DNA from: Camelimonas lactis
Lineage (GTDB): Bacteria > Pseudomonadota > Alphaproteobacteria > Rhizobiales > Beijerinckiaceae
DNA: 64,000 nt
NCBI RefSeq assembly: GCF_004342915.1
Contig: NZ_SLWL01000001.1
Coordinates: forward strand, 248,001-312,000
Direction of reading: 5' to 3'
The notes below the pieces were generated by a model, which was not told the DNA's origin, did not search any database, and saw nothing but the letters and a program-made list of their open reading frames with translations. The translations under genes and the position numbers were made by a program. Shown here in pieces: positions 16,236 through 25,161 of this stretch. Numbering within the stretch: position 1 is the first letter of the stretch; each line of letters starts with the position of its first letter.

Positions 16236-18503
16236 ATGGTCGCAGCGCTCAGATGGCTTGCCTGGATTGCCCTGGGCCTCGTCACCTTTGTCTTCCTGAC
16301 CCTGCCGGTGGGCGTGCCGATCCAGCTGGTTCTGGGGCTGGCCGTCATCTTTGGCATGCTTGCTGTCTGGCTGTTCATGACGGGGTTTCTGTCACGCCAG
16401 ATTTTCCTCGCCCTCGGCACGCTGCTGGTCATCCGCTACGCCTTCTGGCGCATCACCAACACGCTGCCGCCCGCCACGGACGCGCCGGGTTTCGCGGCGG
16501 GTCTGATCCTGCTGATGGGCGAGCTGTACTGCGTTTTCTTCCTCGCCATGACCCTGGTGATCAACGCGGACCCGCTCAAGCGCCCGCGGGCGCGGCGCGG
16601 CGCCGACAGTGAGGCGCCCAGCGTCGACGTGTTCGTGCCGTCCTATAACGAGGATCCGGCGATGCTGGCGCTGACCCTGTCGGCGGCGCGGGCCATGGAC
16701 TATCCCGAGGGCAAGCTGAACGTGTGGCTTCTTGACGACGGCGGCACCGACCAGAAGTGCGGCGACCGGGACCCGGAGAAGGCGCTGGCCGCCCGCCAGC
16801 GGCGCGCCACCCTGCAAACCCTGTGCGCCGAGCTGGGCGTCCGCTATCTGACGCGCGAGCGCAACGAGCGCGCCAAGGCCGGCAACATGAACAACGGCCT
16901 GCAACACTCGTCCGGCGACCTCATCCTTGTGCTCGACGCCGACCACGTGCCGTTCCGCGAGTTCCTGCAGGAAACGGTTGGCTATTTCGTCGAGGACCCG
17001 AAGCTGTTCCTCGTGCAGACGCCGCACGTGTTTCTCAATCCCGATCCCGTCGAGAAGAACCTGGGCACCTTCGGGCACATGCCCAGCGAGAACGAGATGT
17101 TCTATTCGGTCACGCAGCGTGGCCTCGACAAGTGGAACGCCGCCTTCTTCTGCGGCTCGGCCGCCGTGCTGCGGCGCGAGGCGCTCGAAACCGCGGGCGG
17201 CTTCCACGGCGTGACGATCACCGAGGATTGCGAAACGGCGTTCGAGCTGCATTCGCGCGGCTGGCACAGCGTGTACGTGGACAAGCCCATGGTGGCCGGG
17301 CTGCAACCGGACACCTTCGCCTCATTCATCGGCCAGCGCACGCGCTGGTGCCAGGGCATGTTCCAGATCCTGATGCTGAAGAACCCGGCCTTCAAGCGCG
17401 GGCTGTCGTTCATGCAGCGGGTGTCCTATCTGTCGAGCATGAGTTTCTGGTTTTTCCCGGTTCCGCGCCTGATCTTCCTGTTCATTCCGCTGCTCTACAT
17501 CTTCTTCGACCTGCGTATTTTCGTCGCCACGGTCGATGAATCGATCGCATTCACGTTTACTTACATGATCGCGTCGCTGATGTTGCAGAACTACCTCTAT
17601 GGCCGGGTGCGCTGGCCGTGGGTGTCGGAGATGTATGAGACGCTCCAGGGCATGTTCCTGGTGCGGGCGATCGGCGCGGTGCTCATGAACCCGCGCAAGC
17701 CGAGCTTCAATGTGACGGCGAAGAACGACGTTTCCTTCGACGATCACCTGTCCGAGCTGGCCTGGCCATTCTTCGTGCTGTTCGGCGTATTACTGCTGGC
17801 CATGGTGGTGGTCACCTACCGGTTCTTCACCGAGCCGGGCGTCTCGGCGGCGATGATCATCGTGGGATTGTGGAACGCCCTCAACCTCATGATCGCCGGC
17901 GCCTGCCTTGGCGCCGTGGCCGAGCGCCGGTCCGCCGCGCGCCAGCCGTCGCTGGACATCGAACGTCGCGGCGTGCTGATGGTCGGCGGTCACAAGATAC
18001 CGGTGATGATCGACAATGTGTCGAGCGCCGATTGCGTCCTGCGGTTGATGGCCGAGGCCCCGCGTGATCTGCCGGCCGGGGAGCTGGCCGGGCGGCTGCT
18101 GATCCAGCCCGTGGGGGCGATGCCCGCCCGGGACAGCCTGCCGGTGGTTTTCTCCCGCCAGTACCGTGAGGGCGACCAGGGCGGATGGCTGGTTCCGTTC
18201 GGCCCGCTGGAGCCGCGTCACTACGCCGTGCTGGCCGATCTCATGTATGGGCAGCGCGAGGCCCTGAGCCGGTGGCTGGAAAGCCGGCGCAAGCATATGG
18301 ACATCATCCGCGGCACCGGCCTGATGATGAAATGGGGCGTCACGGGCCCGGTCCGCGCCCTGAGCTATGCCCTGAAAACGCGCCAGCAGCCAGCGGCGGC
18401 CGAGCCAGCGGGCGCGCCCCAACCCATTGGCCCGCGCGACGAAGGGCAGCGGTTGCCGCCAGGTCTCGCGCCTGATCCGGCCTCTGTCCTGGCCGCGCGA
18501 TGA
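16236..18503 (+). CDS. bcsA: cellulose synthase catalytic subunit BcsA
   Basis: BcsA is the inner-membrane GT2 enzyme that polymerises UDP-glucose and extrudes the glucan. All catalytic motifs are present: FVPSYNED near residue 132, DDGGTD near 167, DADH near 234, TED near 329 and QRTRW near 367, plus FFCGSAAVLRR. Four or so membrane segments precede and four follow the GT domain. The C-terminal region should be the c-di-GMP-binding PilZ domain: RSAAR (near 563) fits RxxxR, but the second motif DxSxxG is degenerate (DNVSSAD). I chose the ATG at 16236, preceded by GGAGG; a GTG at 16215 is in frame. The stop overlaps the first possible bcsB start. Confidence 0.96.
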   Translation: MVAALRWLAWIALGLVTFVFLTLPVGVPIQLVLGLAVIFGMLAVWLFMTGFLSRQIFLALGTLLVIRYAFWRITNTLPPATDAPGFAAGLILLMGELYCVFFLAMTLVINADPLKRPRARRGADSEAPSVDVFVPSYNEDPAMLALTLSAARAMDYPEGKLNVWLLDDGGTDQKCGDRDPEKALAARQRRATLQTLCAELGVRYLTRERNERAKAGNMNNGLQHSSGDLILVLDADHVPFREFLQETVGYFVEDPKLFLVQTPHVFLNPDPVEKNLGTFGHMPSENEMFYSVTQRGLDKWNAAFFCGSAAVLRREALETAGGFHGVTITEDCETAFELHSRGWHSVYVDKPMVAGLQPDTFASFIGQRTRWCQGMFQILMLKNPAFKRGLSFMQRVSYLSSMSFWFFPVPRLIFLFIPLLYIFFDLRIFVATVDESIAFTFTYMIASLMLQNYLYGRVRWPWVSEMYETLQGMFLVRAIGAVLMNPRKPSFNVTAKNDVSFDDHLSELAWPFFVLFGVLLLAMVVVTYRFFTEPGVSAAMIIVGLWNALNLMIAGACLGAVAERRSAARQPSLDIERRGVLMVGGHKIPVMIDNVSSADCVLRLMAEAPRDLPAGELAGRLLIQPVGAMPARDSLPVVFSRQYREGDQGGWLVPFGPLEPRHYAVLADLMYGQREALSRWLESRRKHMDIIRGTGLMMKWGVTGPVRALSYALKTRQQPAAAEPAGAPQPIGPRDEGQRLPPGLAPDPASVLAAR

Positions 18504-21274
18504 TGGAGGTGGCGACCGTGTCAGCGAAGCGCCCGGCTCCCTTCCGTATCTGGCGGTTCATGCGGCTGGCCGCGCCGATCCTCGCCCTCGCCGCCCTGGC
18601 GCCGCTGGCGACGGACCTGCGCGCCCAGGGATTGCTGGACGCCGCCGGCGCCCTGCAGTCGGGCGCCCGGAGCATTGCCCCCCAGGAGGCGGCCCCGCCG
18701 GTTGTTCCGCAGGAACGTCAGGCCGCGCCCGGCCAACCGTCGCAGTCCCCGCCGGAGCAGGCTGCGCCCTCCCAGCCTGGGGGGGCGGCCGCGCCAAGCC
18801 CCATGTTGCAGGGCAGGCGCATGGTGTTTGGCGCCCCGCCCGGCGGTTTGCCCCAGCGCATCCGGTCGTTCCTGCCGCGCGGCTCGGCGACGGATGACGG
18901 CCGCCCAACCCCCAATGTGCAGAGCGCGCCGGGCCAGGATGGCGAGGCGCTACGCGAGGCGGGCGTGGAATTGCGCCGCATGCCCGTCAATCTGCATGGC
19001 TACCGGTTGCGCGGCGAGATCGACGCCACCGAGTGGCCGGTCTATCTGACCGACAGCGACGCCCGCTCCCGCCTCAGGTTCCGCGTCAGCTACCTGACGG
19101 CGATTTCCGTGATGCCGGAAGCCTCCGTGCTGACATTGCTCGTCAACGACGTGGCGCTGGGCCAGACCAATCTGCAGGCGCCCAGCGGCACGCGTTACGT
19201 GGTGTTCGACATTCCGCCAGACCTGATGCGTCCGGGCTGGAACTCCATCCGCCTGACGGCGGACATGCGCCATCGCGTCGACTGCTCGCTGGGCGCCACC
19301 TATGAGCTGTGGACGCAGATCGACGCGGCCAATACCGGGCTGCTGGTGTCCGGCGCGCCAGCGCGGGTGCGCGACGCACAGGACATCGCGTCGCTGGCGC
19401 CGGACAGCTTCGGCGCCTTTCCGGTGCGCGCGGTAATCCCGGGGCGCACGACCATCGGCAGCATGGACCAGATCATGAAGGCGGTGCAGGGGGTGGCGTT
19501 GCGCGCGCGCTTCCTGCAACCGGTGGTCGACATGGGGCCGGCGGCCCAGGGCGACGCCGGCTTGAACCTTCTGGTCGGCGTCTATAAGGACATTGCCCGT
19601 CAACCTGGCGTCGAGGGGCTGGGCGCGGTCACCGGGCCGCGGGTGGCGCTGCTGCCGGCGGGCGCCGGCCGCCGGCCGATGCTGGTGGTGACCGGCCAGA
19701 CCAGTCAGGACCTGGACGCGGCGCTGGAGAGTCTGGCGCGGCCCGAGGAGGCGCGCGGTTCGCCCTCGGGCCTGGCCGCGCTGGCGAACTACCGGGGCCT
19801 GCGCGTTTCGGGGGCCGGACGCATATCGCTGCGCCAGCTCAACATCCCCAGCGTCGAGTTCAATGGCCGGCTGTTCCGGGTCGGGTTCGATCTGGTGCTG
19901 CCGCCGGATTTCTACACGTCGGACTACGCCAAGGTGCGGTTGCGGCTCGATGGCGGTTATGTGGCCGGCCTGGGCCCCGAACCGCAGATTTCCATCAGCG
20001 TCAACGGCCGCGACGCCGCCACCACCGTGCTGTCGCGCCGCGATGGCGAAGTCTTCCGCAGCAACGAAATTCCGTTCCCGCTCGGGCGCCTGAAGCCCGG
20101 CTTCAACCGGGTGGAGATCCTGGCGCGCGTGCCGTCGCCCGCTGACAAGGCCTGTGATCCGGTCGCCGCCATTGGCGCGCCGAAGCGGTTCCTGCTGCTC
20201 GACACCAGCGAGCTGATCATCCCGACCCTGGCGCGCGTGGCGGACATGCCCAATCTGGCGCTGTATGCGTCGGCCGCGTTTCCGTTAACGCTGGGGGAGC
20301 GCACGCAACTCTTCCTGCCCTCGCCGGACAGGAGCGCCGTGGGCGCCGCTGCGACGCTCGCCGCGCAGATGGCGCTGGCGGCTGACAGGGTGGTCGATCT
20401 GGACGTGACGGTGACGCCGCCCGCCGACAGCACCCAGTCAACGCTCGTCGTCGCTCCGGCGGGCGCCCTTTCCGACGCCACGCTCGCGGCCGTCGGCGTC
20501 GATGCGGCCGCGCTGAAGTCGGCCTGGGCCAACCGGCAGAACCCTGCGCCCGCCGATCCGGCGGGGCTGTCGGCCTATGCGCAGCTGGCGCGTCAGCGCA
20601 CGGCGCTGACCCGGAACCTGCCTGGCTATTGCATGATGCCGAAGGTCAGCGACACCGGCGTCGTCACGCCGCGTCAGGAAACGCCGGGGGCGGAGGCCGG
20701 CAAACCTGGCCTGGACACGACGGCGCTGCCCGAGCGCGATGTGCTGGCGCAATGGAATGAGAACATCTATGGCCGCACCAGCCTGCTGGCCCAGGTGCGG
20801 GGACTGTTCAACAATATCGTTTCCCTGGGGTCCGGCATGGCCAGCGGCGCGAAATCGCTGGTGCAGGACGCCAGCGGCAAGCGGCAGACCATCCAGGTGC
20901 CGGCGCCGACCTCCCTGATGATGGCCCAGAGCGTGCTCAGGGGCGGCCAGTCCGCCGCCCTGACCCTGGTGACAGCCCCCAACGGCGCGGATCTGTTCGA
21001 CGCCACCGCCTGTTTGACGGATCCGCTGGTCTGGTCGCAGGTCAATGGCCAGAAAACCTTGCTCGACGCTGCCTCCGGAGAGGTGACGACCATTGCGCCG
21101 CGCGAAACGTATTTTATGCCGACGACCGTGTTTTCAGTTGTGAACGCGCGGCTGGTGGCGGCAAGCTGGCTGTCGCATAATCCGAGCGTCTACGTGGTGT
21201 CGTCCCTGCTCGTCGCCATATTTCTTGGCGGCACGACCACGTGGTTGTTGCGTAACATTGGACGGAAGCAGTGA
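18500..21274 (+). CDS. bcsB: cellulose synthase subunit BcsB
   Basis: This protein of up to 924 residues is the periplasmic, C-terminally membrane-anchored partner of BcsA. It has a signal-like hydrophobic segment (LAAPILALAALAPLA), a Pro/Gln-rich linker, and repeated carbohydrate-binding/flavodoxin-like modules (for example YLTDSDARSRLRFRVSYLTA and KVRLRLDGGYV). It ends in one membrane helix, VYVVSSLLVAIFLGGTTTWL, that packs against BcsA. The ATG at 18500 overlaps the bcsA stop; a GTG at 18518 has the better ribosome binding site (GGAGGT at 18505-18510) and may be the true start. It guides the glucan across the periplasm. Confidence 0.94.
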   Translation: MMEVATVSAKRPAPFRIWRFMRLAAPILALAALAPLATDLRAQGLLDAAGALQSGARSIAPQEAAPPVVPQERQAAPGQPSQSPPEQAAPSQPGGAAAPSPMLQGRRMVFGAPPGGLPQRIRSFLPRGSATDDGRPTPNVQSAPGQDGEALREAGVELRRMPVNLHGYRLRGEIDATEWPVYLTDSDARSRLRFRVSYLTAISVMPEASVLTLLVNDVALGQTNLQAPSGTRYVVFDIPPDLMRPGWNSIRLTADMRHRVDCSLGATYELWTQIDAANTGLLVSGAPARVRDAQDIASLAPDSFGAFPVRAVIPGRTTIGSMDQIMKAVQGVALRARFLQPVVDMGPAAQGDAGLNLLVGVYKDIARQPGVEGLGAVTGPRVALLPAGAGRRPMLVVTGQTSQDLDAALESLARPEEARGSPSGLAALANYRGLRVSGAGRISLRQLNIPSVEFNGRLFRVGFDLVLPPDFYTSDYAKVRLRLDGGYVAGLGPEPQISISVNGRDAATTVLSRRDGEVFRSNEIPFPLGRLKPGFNRVEILARVPSPADKACDPVAAIGAPKRFLLLDTSELIIPTLARVADMPNLALYASAAFPLTLGERTQLFLPSPDRSAVGAAATLAAQMALAADRVVDLDVTVTPPADSTQSTLVVAPAGALSDATLAAVGVDAAALKSAWANRQNPAPADPAGLSAYAQLARQRTALTRNLPGYCMMPKVSDTGVVTPRQETPGAEAGKPGLDTTALPERDVLAQWNENIYGRTSLLAQVRGLFNNIVSLGSGMASGAKSLVQDASGKRQTIQVPAPTSLMMAQSVLRGGQSAALTLVTAPNGADLFDATACLTDPLVWSQVNGQKTLLDAASGEVTTIAPRETYFMPTTVFSVVNARLVAASWLSHNPSVYVVSSLLVAIFLGGTTTWLLRNIGRKQ

Positions 21275-22518
21275 AGAGCATCGGCCCGCGATCACGCCGC
21301 CTGAAAGACGGGCGTCTGTTTCAAGCCCTGCTGGCCGGCGCCGGCGCGATGGTCATGGCTTGTGGCGCGGCGCGGGCGCAGGCCCCGGCGCCGGATGCGC
21401 CAAACCGTCACCCACCGGGCCAGCAGGTTCAGGCGCAACCGGCTCCAGGGCAGGCCGGAAACGGCCAGGCGACGGGGGAGCTGCCGGAGTTGCGCCTGGA
21501 TACCCGCGCCATTCCACTGGGCGGCGCGCTGAAGACGCCGGAGGTCTGGGCGGCTTTCAAGGCCCGTTTCGTCACCGATCAGGGGCGCGTGGTCGACACC
21601 GCCAACGGCATGATCAGCCACAGTGAAGGGCAGGGCTACGGCATGCTCGCCGCAGTCGCCGCCAATGACCGGGAAGGCTTTGAGCGCATCTGGGGCTGGA
21701 CCCGCGCCAATCTCATGGTGCGCGACGACAAGCTGCTGGCCTGGCGCTGGGACCCCGACAAGCGCCCTGGCGTGGGCGACATGAACAACGCCACGGACGG
21801 CGATATTCTCGTGGCGTGGGCGCTCGCCGAGGCGGGGGAGCTGTGGAACAACGTCGCCTACCGGGTGGAAGCGCGCCGCATCGCGGTTGAGGTCGGGCGC
21901 AAGACGGTGCTGTTCAAGACCCGCTGGGGCGCCCTGCTGCTGCCGTCCATCTTCGGTTTCGGGGCTGAGCAACGCCCCGATGGTCCGGTGGTGAACGTGT
22001 CCTACTGGGTGTTTCCGGCTTTCCCGCGCCTGTATCTGGTCGCGCCGGAGATCGACTGGGCGGGCCTGAGCCGCTCGGGCATGGAGCTGCTGGCCAAGGG
22101 ACGGTTTGGCCCGGCGCAGTTGCCGACGGAGTGGATGTCGGCCAGGGGCGCGACCCTCAGGCCGGCAGAGGGGTTTCCGCAGAACTTTGGCTATAACGCC
22201 ATCCGCATTCCGCTCTACATGGCCTGGGCCGGTCTTGGCGACCGGGCTGACTACGCGCCGTTTGTGAAGCTGTGGTCGCCAGGGGGCAAGGGCACGGGCG
22301 TCGTGGACGCCAGGAGCGGCCGGTCGCAGGGCATGAACGAAAGCGGCTACGCCTCGATCGCGGCGTTGACGCTTTGCGCTGTCAATGGCGCGCCGGCGCC
22401 GGAGGATTTCCTGCGTCCGCGCGCCAACGAGAACTACTATCCCGCCATTTTGCATCTCATGTCGGTGATCGCCATGCAGATGCGTTATCCGAATTGTCTG
22501 CGGGGGGCCGGACGATGA
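21271..22518 (+). CDS. bcsZ: periplasmic endo-beta-1,4-glucanase BcsZ (GH8)
   Basis: The 415-residue protein starts at a GTG overlapping the bcsB stop by four bases. A signal peptide ends near ACGAARA (residue 37). GH8 motifs are clear: SHSEGQGYGMLAAVA with the general acid Glu near residue 119, and NNATDGDILVAWALAEAG with the base Asp near 176. BcsZ trims cellulose in the periplasm and is often needed for proper fibre formation. The Pro/Gln-rich stretch after the signal is a linker seen also in BcsB and BcsK here. Its stop overlaps the bcsK start. Confidence 0.95.
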   Translation: MKSIGPRSRRLKDGRLFQALLAGAGAMVMACGAARAQAPAPDAPNRHPPGQQVQAQPAPGQAGNGQATGELPELRLDTRAIPLGGALKTPEVWAAFKARFVTDQGRVVDTANGMISHSEGQGYGMLAAVAANDREGFERIWGWTRANLMVRDDKLLAWRWDPDKRPGVGDMNNATDGDILVAWALAEAGELWNNVAYRVEARRIAVEVGRKTVLFKTRWGALLLPSIFGFGAEQRPDGPVVNVSYWVFPAFPRLYLVAPEIDWAGLSRSGMELLAKGRFGPAQLPTEWMSARGATLRPAEGFPQNFGYNAIRIPLYMAWAGLGDRADYAPFVKLWSPGGKGTGVVDARSGRSQGMNESGYASIAALTLCAVNGAPAPEDFLRPRANENYYPAILHLMSVIAMQMRYPNCLRGAGR

Positions 22519-24740
22519 GGGGCGACAGGCGCCTGGGATTGTCATCGAAAACGGGGAGGGCAGGCGAACGGTGGGGCCGCCGCGCCTTTCTGCTGGCCGC
22601 GTCAGGGGGCGTCCTGCTGGCGGGCCTGGCCAGTCCGCCCGTTCACGCCGAACCCGCGTCGTTGCAGCCGGTCGGCCAGCCTGCTGGCCAGCCCGCCAGC
22701 GCGACGTCGGCGGATGGGGCGCGCGGCGCCCAGGGGGCGCTGATCCAGATGGACGCCGCTGCGTCGCCGCAGCCGGTTGCCCAGGGCGTGGCCGGGCAGG
22801 GCGGCGGGCAGTTGCTCACCGAGCGGACGGCCGACGGCCGGCCGGTGGCGCGCCCAGGCGTCCAGCCCGACCTGTCGGCCCTGCGATATTACATTCTCAG
22901 CCGTCAGAAAGAGCGGGCGGACGCGGAACTGCGTCGCATCCAGAGGCTTTATCCTGGCTGGACGCCGCCGCCGGAGATCTATGACGCGGCGGAGAACACG
23001 TCTGGCGACGAGGAGCCTTTCTGGGCGCTGTTCGCGGCGGACCGCCTGGACGAGCTGAAGGCCGCGATCGAGGCCCGCCGCAAGAGCGAACCTGGCTGGC
23101 AGCCTTCGCGGGACCTGCGCAACAAGATCGCGCGCAAGATCCTGCGCACGGAGATCGAGAAGGCCTCGCGCGAAGGGCGCGAGAAGCTGGTGCTGTCGGC
23201 GCTGCGTGATTCCGGGCTCAACGAGCGCGACCTGGAGCTGGATCTGCTGTGGCTGGTGGCGGCGGCGGAGGCGCGCTCGGGCCAGCCGGAGAAGGCGCTG
23301 GACGCCTACAAGCTGATCCTGTCGACCAATAACAATCCGCAGGAGCGCATCGCCACCGTGCAGAAGGCGATGGCGGTCCTGCCGATGAACGACGTGGACC
23401 AGCTCGTCGCCATGGCGCGGACCGTTAACGGCGCCAGCGAGCTGGAGCCGATCGCCATCGACATTATCCGCGCCCGCATCAGCGCCTTTCTCAAGGAGGA
23501 GCGGACGCAGCCGGTGGACCCGGACGAACTGCGCCGTTTCGAGGAATACGCCAACAGCGTCGATGACGGCGCGCAAGCGGCGCTGGTAGCGTGGTACTTC
23601 TATAACCAGAAGGATTACCGGCAGGCCTTCGACTGGTTCAAGACCAGCATCAGCAAGGGCGGCGACGCCATGGTCGCCCATGGTCTGGCGCTGACGCTGG
23701 TCAACCTGACCATGTACAGGGAGGCCGAGGAGGTCGCCTACGCCTGGCGCAACGCGCTGATCAACAACATGATCCTCTATGTCGATATTCTGGAGCGGGA
23801 TCTGACCAAGGCGATCCCGCCCTATATCGAGCCGGAGCGGCTGGCGCGTTACGGCCAGGTGGCGATGCAGCTTACCTCCGGGGAAGCGGCGCAAGGTCTG
23901 GCCTGGTACGCTTACAACTCCTGCCAGTACGATGTCGCGCTGCAATGGTTTTCGCGGGCGATGGCCTGGTATCCCAAGGAGGCGACGGCCTACGGCTACG
24001 CCCTGGCGCTGGACCGCATGAAAGACCGCCAGACCCTCGCCGATGTGATCAACCGCTATGACGGGCTGTTCTACAAGGTGGTCGAGCTGGTGTTCCCCGA
24101 CGGGACCATCAAGCCGCCGACGCCGTGCGACCTGCAGGAGCGCCAGCAGGCCGAGCAGCGGCGGGGCAAGAACCGCCGCAAGGCCGCCGTGGAAGACGTT
24201 GCCGCCGCGCCCCAGGCGCAGGGCGGCGCCACCTACCTTGGCCAGAACTATCCCCAGCAGATCGCCCGGATGCAGGGCGGCGGCGCGGTGGAAAACCAGG
24301 GGCTGGCGGGCTCCGGCCTGCGCGGCTCGGTGCCGCGTGTTCCGGCGCCGGAAGCGGCGCTGGGCGGCGTTGATCTGCGTGGGCAGCCCTTGCAGGGCGC
24401 TCCGGCGCAGCCGAAGCTGACGGCGAAGGAGTTTCCGATCAGCGTCAATCCGGCCAATCCGCTGCGTTATGCGGGGATTGGTCCCGGCGCCGTTGTCGGC
24501 GCGCCTTACAGCGCCGCCGCCGGTTATCTGGCGGAGCCGGTAAAGGGGCCGTGGCCGCTCGTGGCGCGGCGGGTGCCGGGCGTCGGGCCAATGCCCTACG
24601 AGCGTTACGGGTTTTCGCTGCTGCCGGCGTGGAATGGCCTGACGACGGCGACCGAGCCGACCTACGCCACCCAGCCGGCGCCGGCGGGCACCCTGTGGGC
24701 CGAGCAGCGGCACGCGGACCAGTACATTGGCGGTCGCTAG
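22515..24740 (+). CDS. bcsK: TPR-rich cellulose operon protein, BcsK-like
   Basis: The 741-residue protein starts at an ATG overlapping the bcsZ stop. A GRRAFLLAASGGVLLAG segment is a signal peptide with a twin-arginine-like motif. Residues about 110-540 are helical repeats of TPR/Sel1 type (LVAWYFYNQKDYRQAFDWFK, LAWYAYNSCQYDVALQWFSR). The last 200 residues are Gly/Pro/Ala-rich and low-complexity. Bcs operons of the Agrobacterium type carry a TPR protein, BcsK, at this position in place of BcsC; by position and repeats this is the best assignment, but no outer-membrane barrel is visible in it. It is probably a periplasmic scaffold. A longer open frame starting at 22272 overlaps bcsZ and is not used. 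Confidence 0.75.
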   Translation: MRGDRRLGLSSKTGRAGERWGRRAFLLAASGGVLLAGLASPPVHAEPASLQPVGQPAGQPASATSADGARGAQGALIQMDAAASPQPVAQGVAGQGGGQLLTERTADGRPVARPGVQPDLSALRYYILSRQKERADAELRRIQRLYPGWTPPPEIYDAAENTSGDEEPFWALFAADRLDELKAAIEARRKSEPGWQPSRDLRNKIARKILRTEIEKASREGREKLVLSALRDSGLNERDLELDLLWLVAAAEARSGQPEKALDAYKLILSTNNNPQERIATVQKAMAVLPMNDVDQLVAMARTVNGASELEPIAIDIIRARISAFLKEERTQPVDPDELRRFEEYANSVDDGAQAALVAWYFYNQKDYRQAFDWFKTSISKGGDAMVAHGLALTLVNLTMYREAEEVAYAWRNALINNMILYVDILERDLTKAIPPYIEPERLARYGQVAMQLTSGEAAQGLAWYAYNSCQYDVALQWFSRAMAWYPKEATAYGYALALDRMKDRQTLADVINRYDGLFYKVVELVFPDGTIKPPTPCDLQERQQAEQRRGKNRRKAAVEDVAAAPQAQGGATYLGQNYPQQIARMQGGGAVENQGLAGSGLRGSVPRVPAPEAALGGVDLRGQPLQGAPAQPKLTAKEFPISVNPANPLRYAGIGPGAVVGAPYSAAAGYLAEPVKGPWPLVARRVPGVGPMPYERYGFSLLPAWNGLTTATEPTYATQPAPAGTLWAEQRHADQYIGGR

Positions 24741-25161
24741 CGGATTGCCGGTGAAACGGGCTTCCCCCGTGAGGAAAATGCGTCAGCACAGGGGTTGAGT
24801 CTTCTATAGTGAGCCGTTTCGCCGCGATTGCGGGCGGGCGGCCGACAGGGCGCCTGGCGCGCCGTCCGCGGCAAAGCGGGGCCAGGCGCGCGGCTTTGTG
24901 ACGCTGGGGCGCTTTCATTAAGAAAAATGCGTCACATCGGGAGCGGGGCGCGCCGGTTCAGCCTGACGGCGTCCTGCTCCAGCGTATTCCGGACGAAGCC
25001 GGTGGGTTTTGCGGAAGGCGCCAGGCGCGTCGCCCTGACCTGGATGCCCCTGGATGACCGGGATGACCTGGATGACCTGGAGCTGGCTTCCCGGGATTGC
25101 GGGGAGTGACGCTGAAGCTGGCGGGCGATTGCGCCCCGGCGATTTTGTCGGGCGGTTATTG
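24741..25161 (+). other. bcsK-bcsN intergenic region with stem-loop and direct repeat
   Basis: This 421-base gap has GCGCCTGGC (24850-24858) pairing with GCCAGGCGC (24881-24889) and an inner CCGC/GCGG stem, without a T run. AAAATGCGTCA occurs twice, at 24775-24785 and 24924-24934, which could be a regulator site. TCTATA at about 24802-24807 is a possible -10. A 9-bp tandem repeat closes it. The gap suggests that bcsN is not simply read through from bcsK. Confidence 0.4.
25039..25084. repeat. 9-bp tandem repeat CCTGGATGA
   Basis: Units CCTGGATGC, CCTGGATGA, CCGGGATGA, CCTGGATGA and CCTGGAGCT run from 25039 to 25084 with one extra C. They lie before bcsN and are probably untranslated. Confidence 0.7.

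Noticed and set aside
22602-24713. A 703-codon minus-strand frame opposite bcsK
   Set aside because: The composition is Arg/Gln/His-rich noise; bcsK fits the operon by overlap, signal peptide and TPR repeats.
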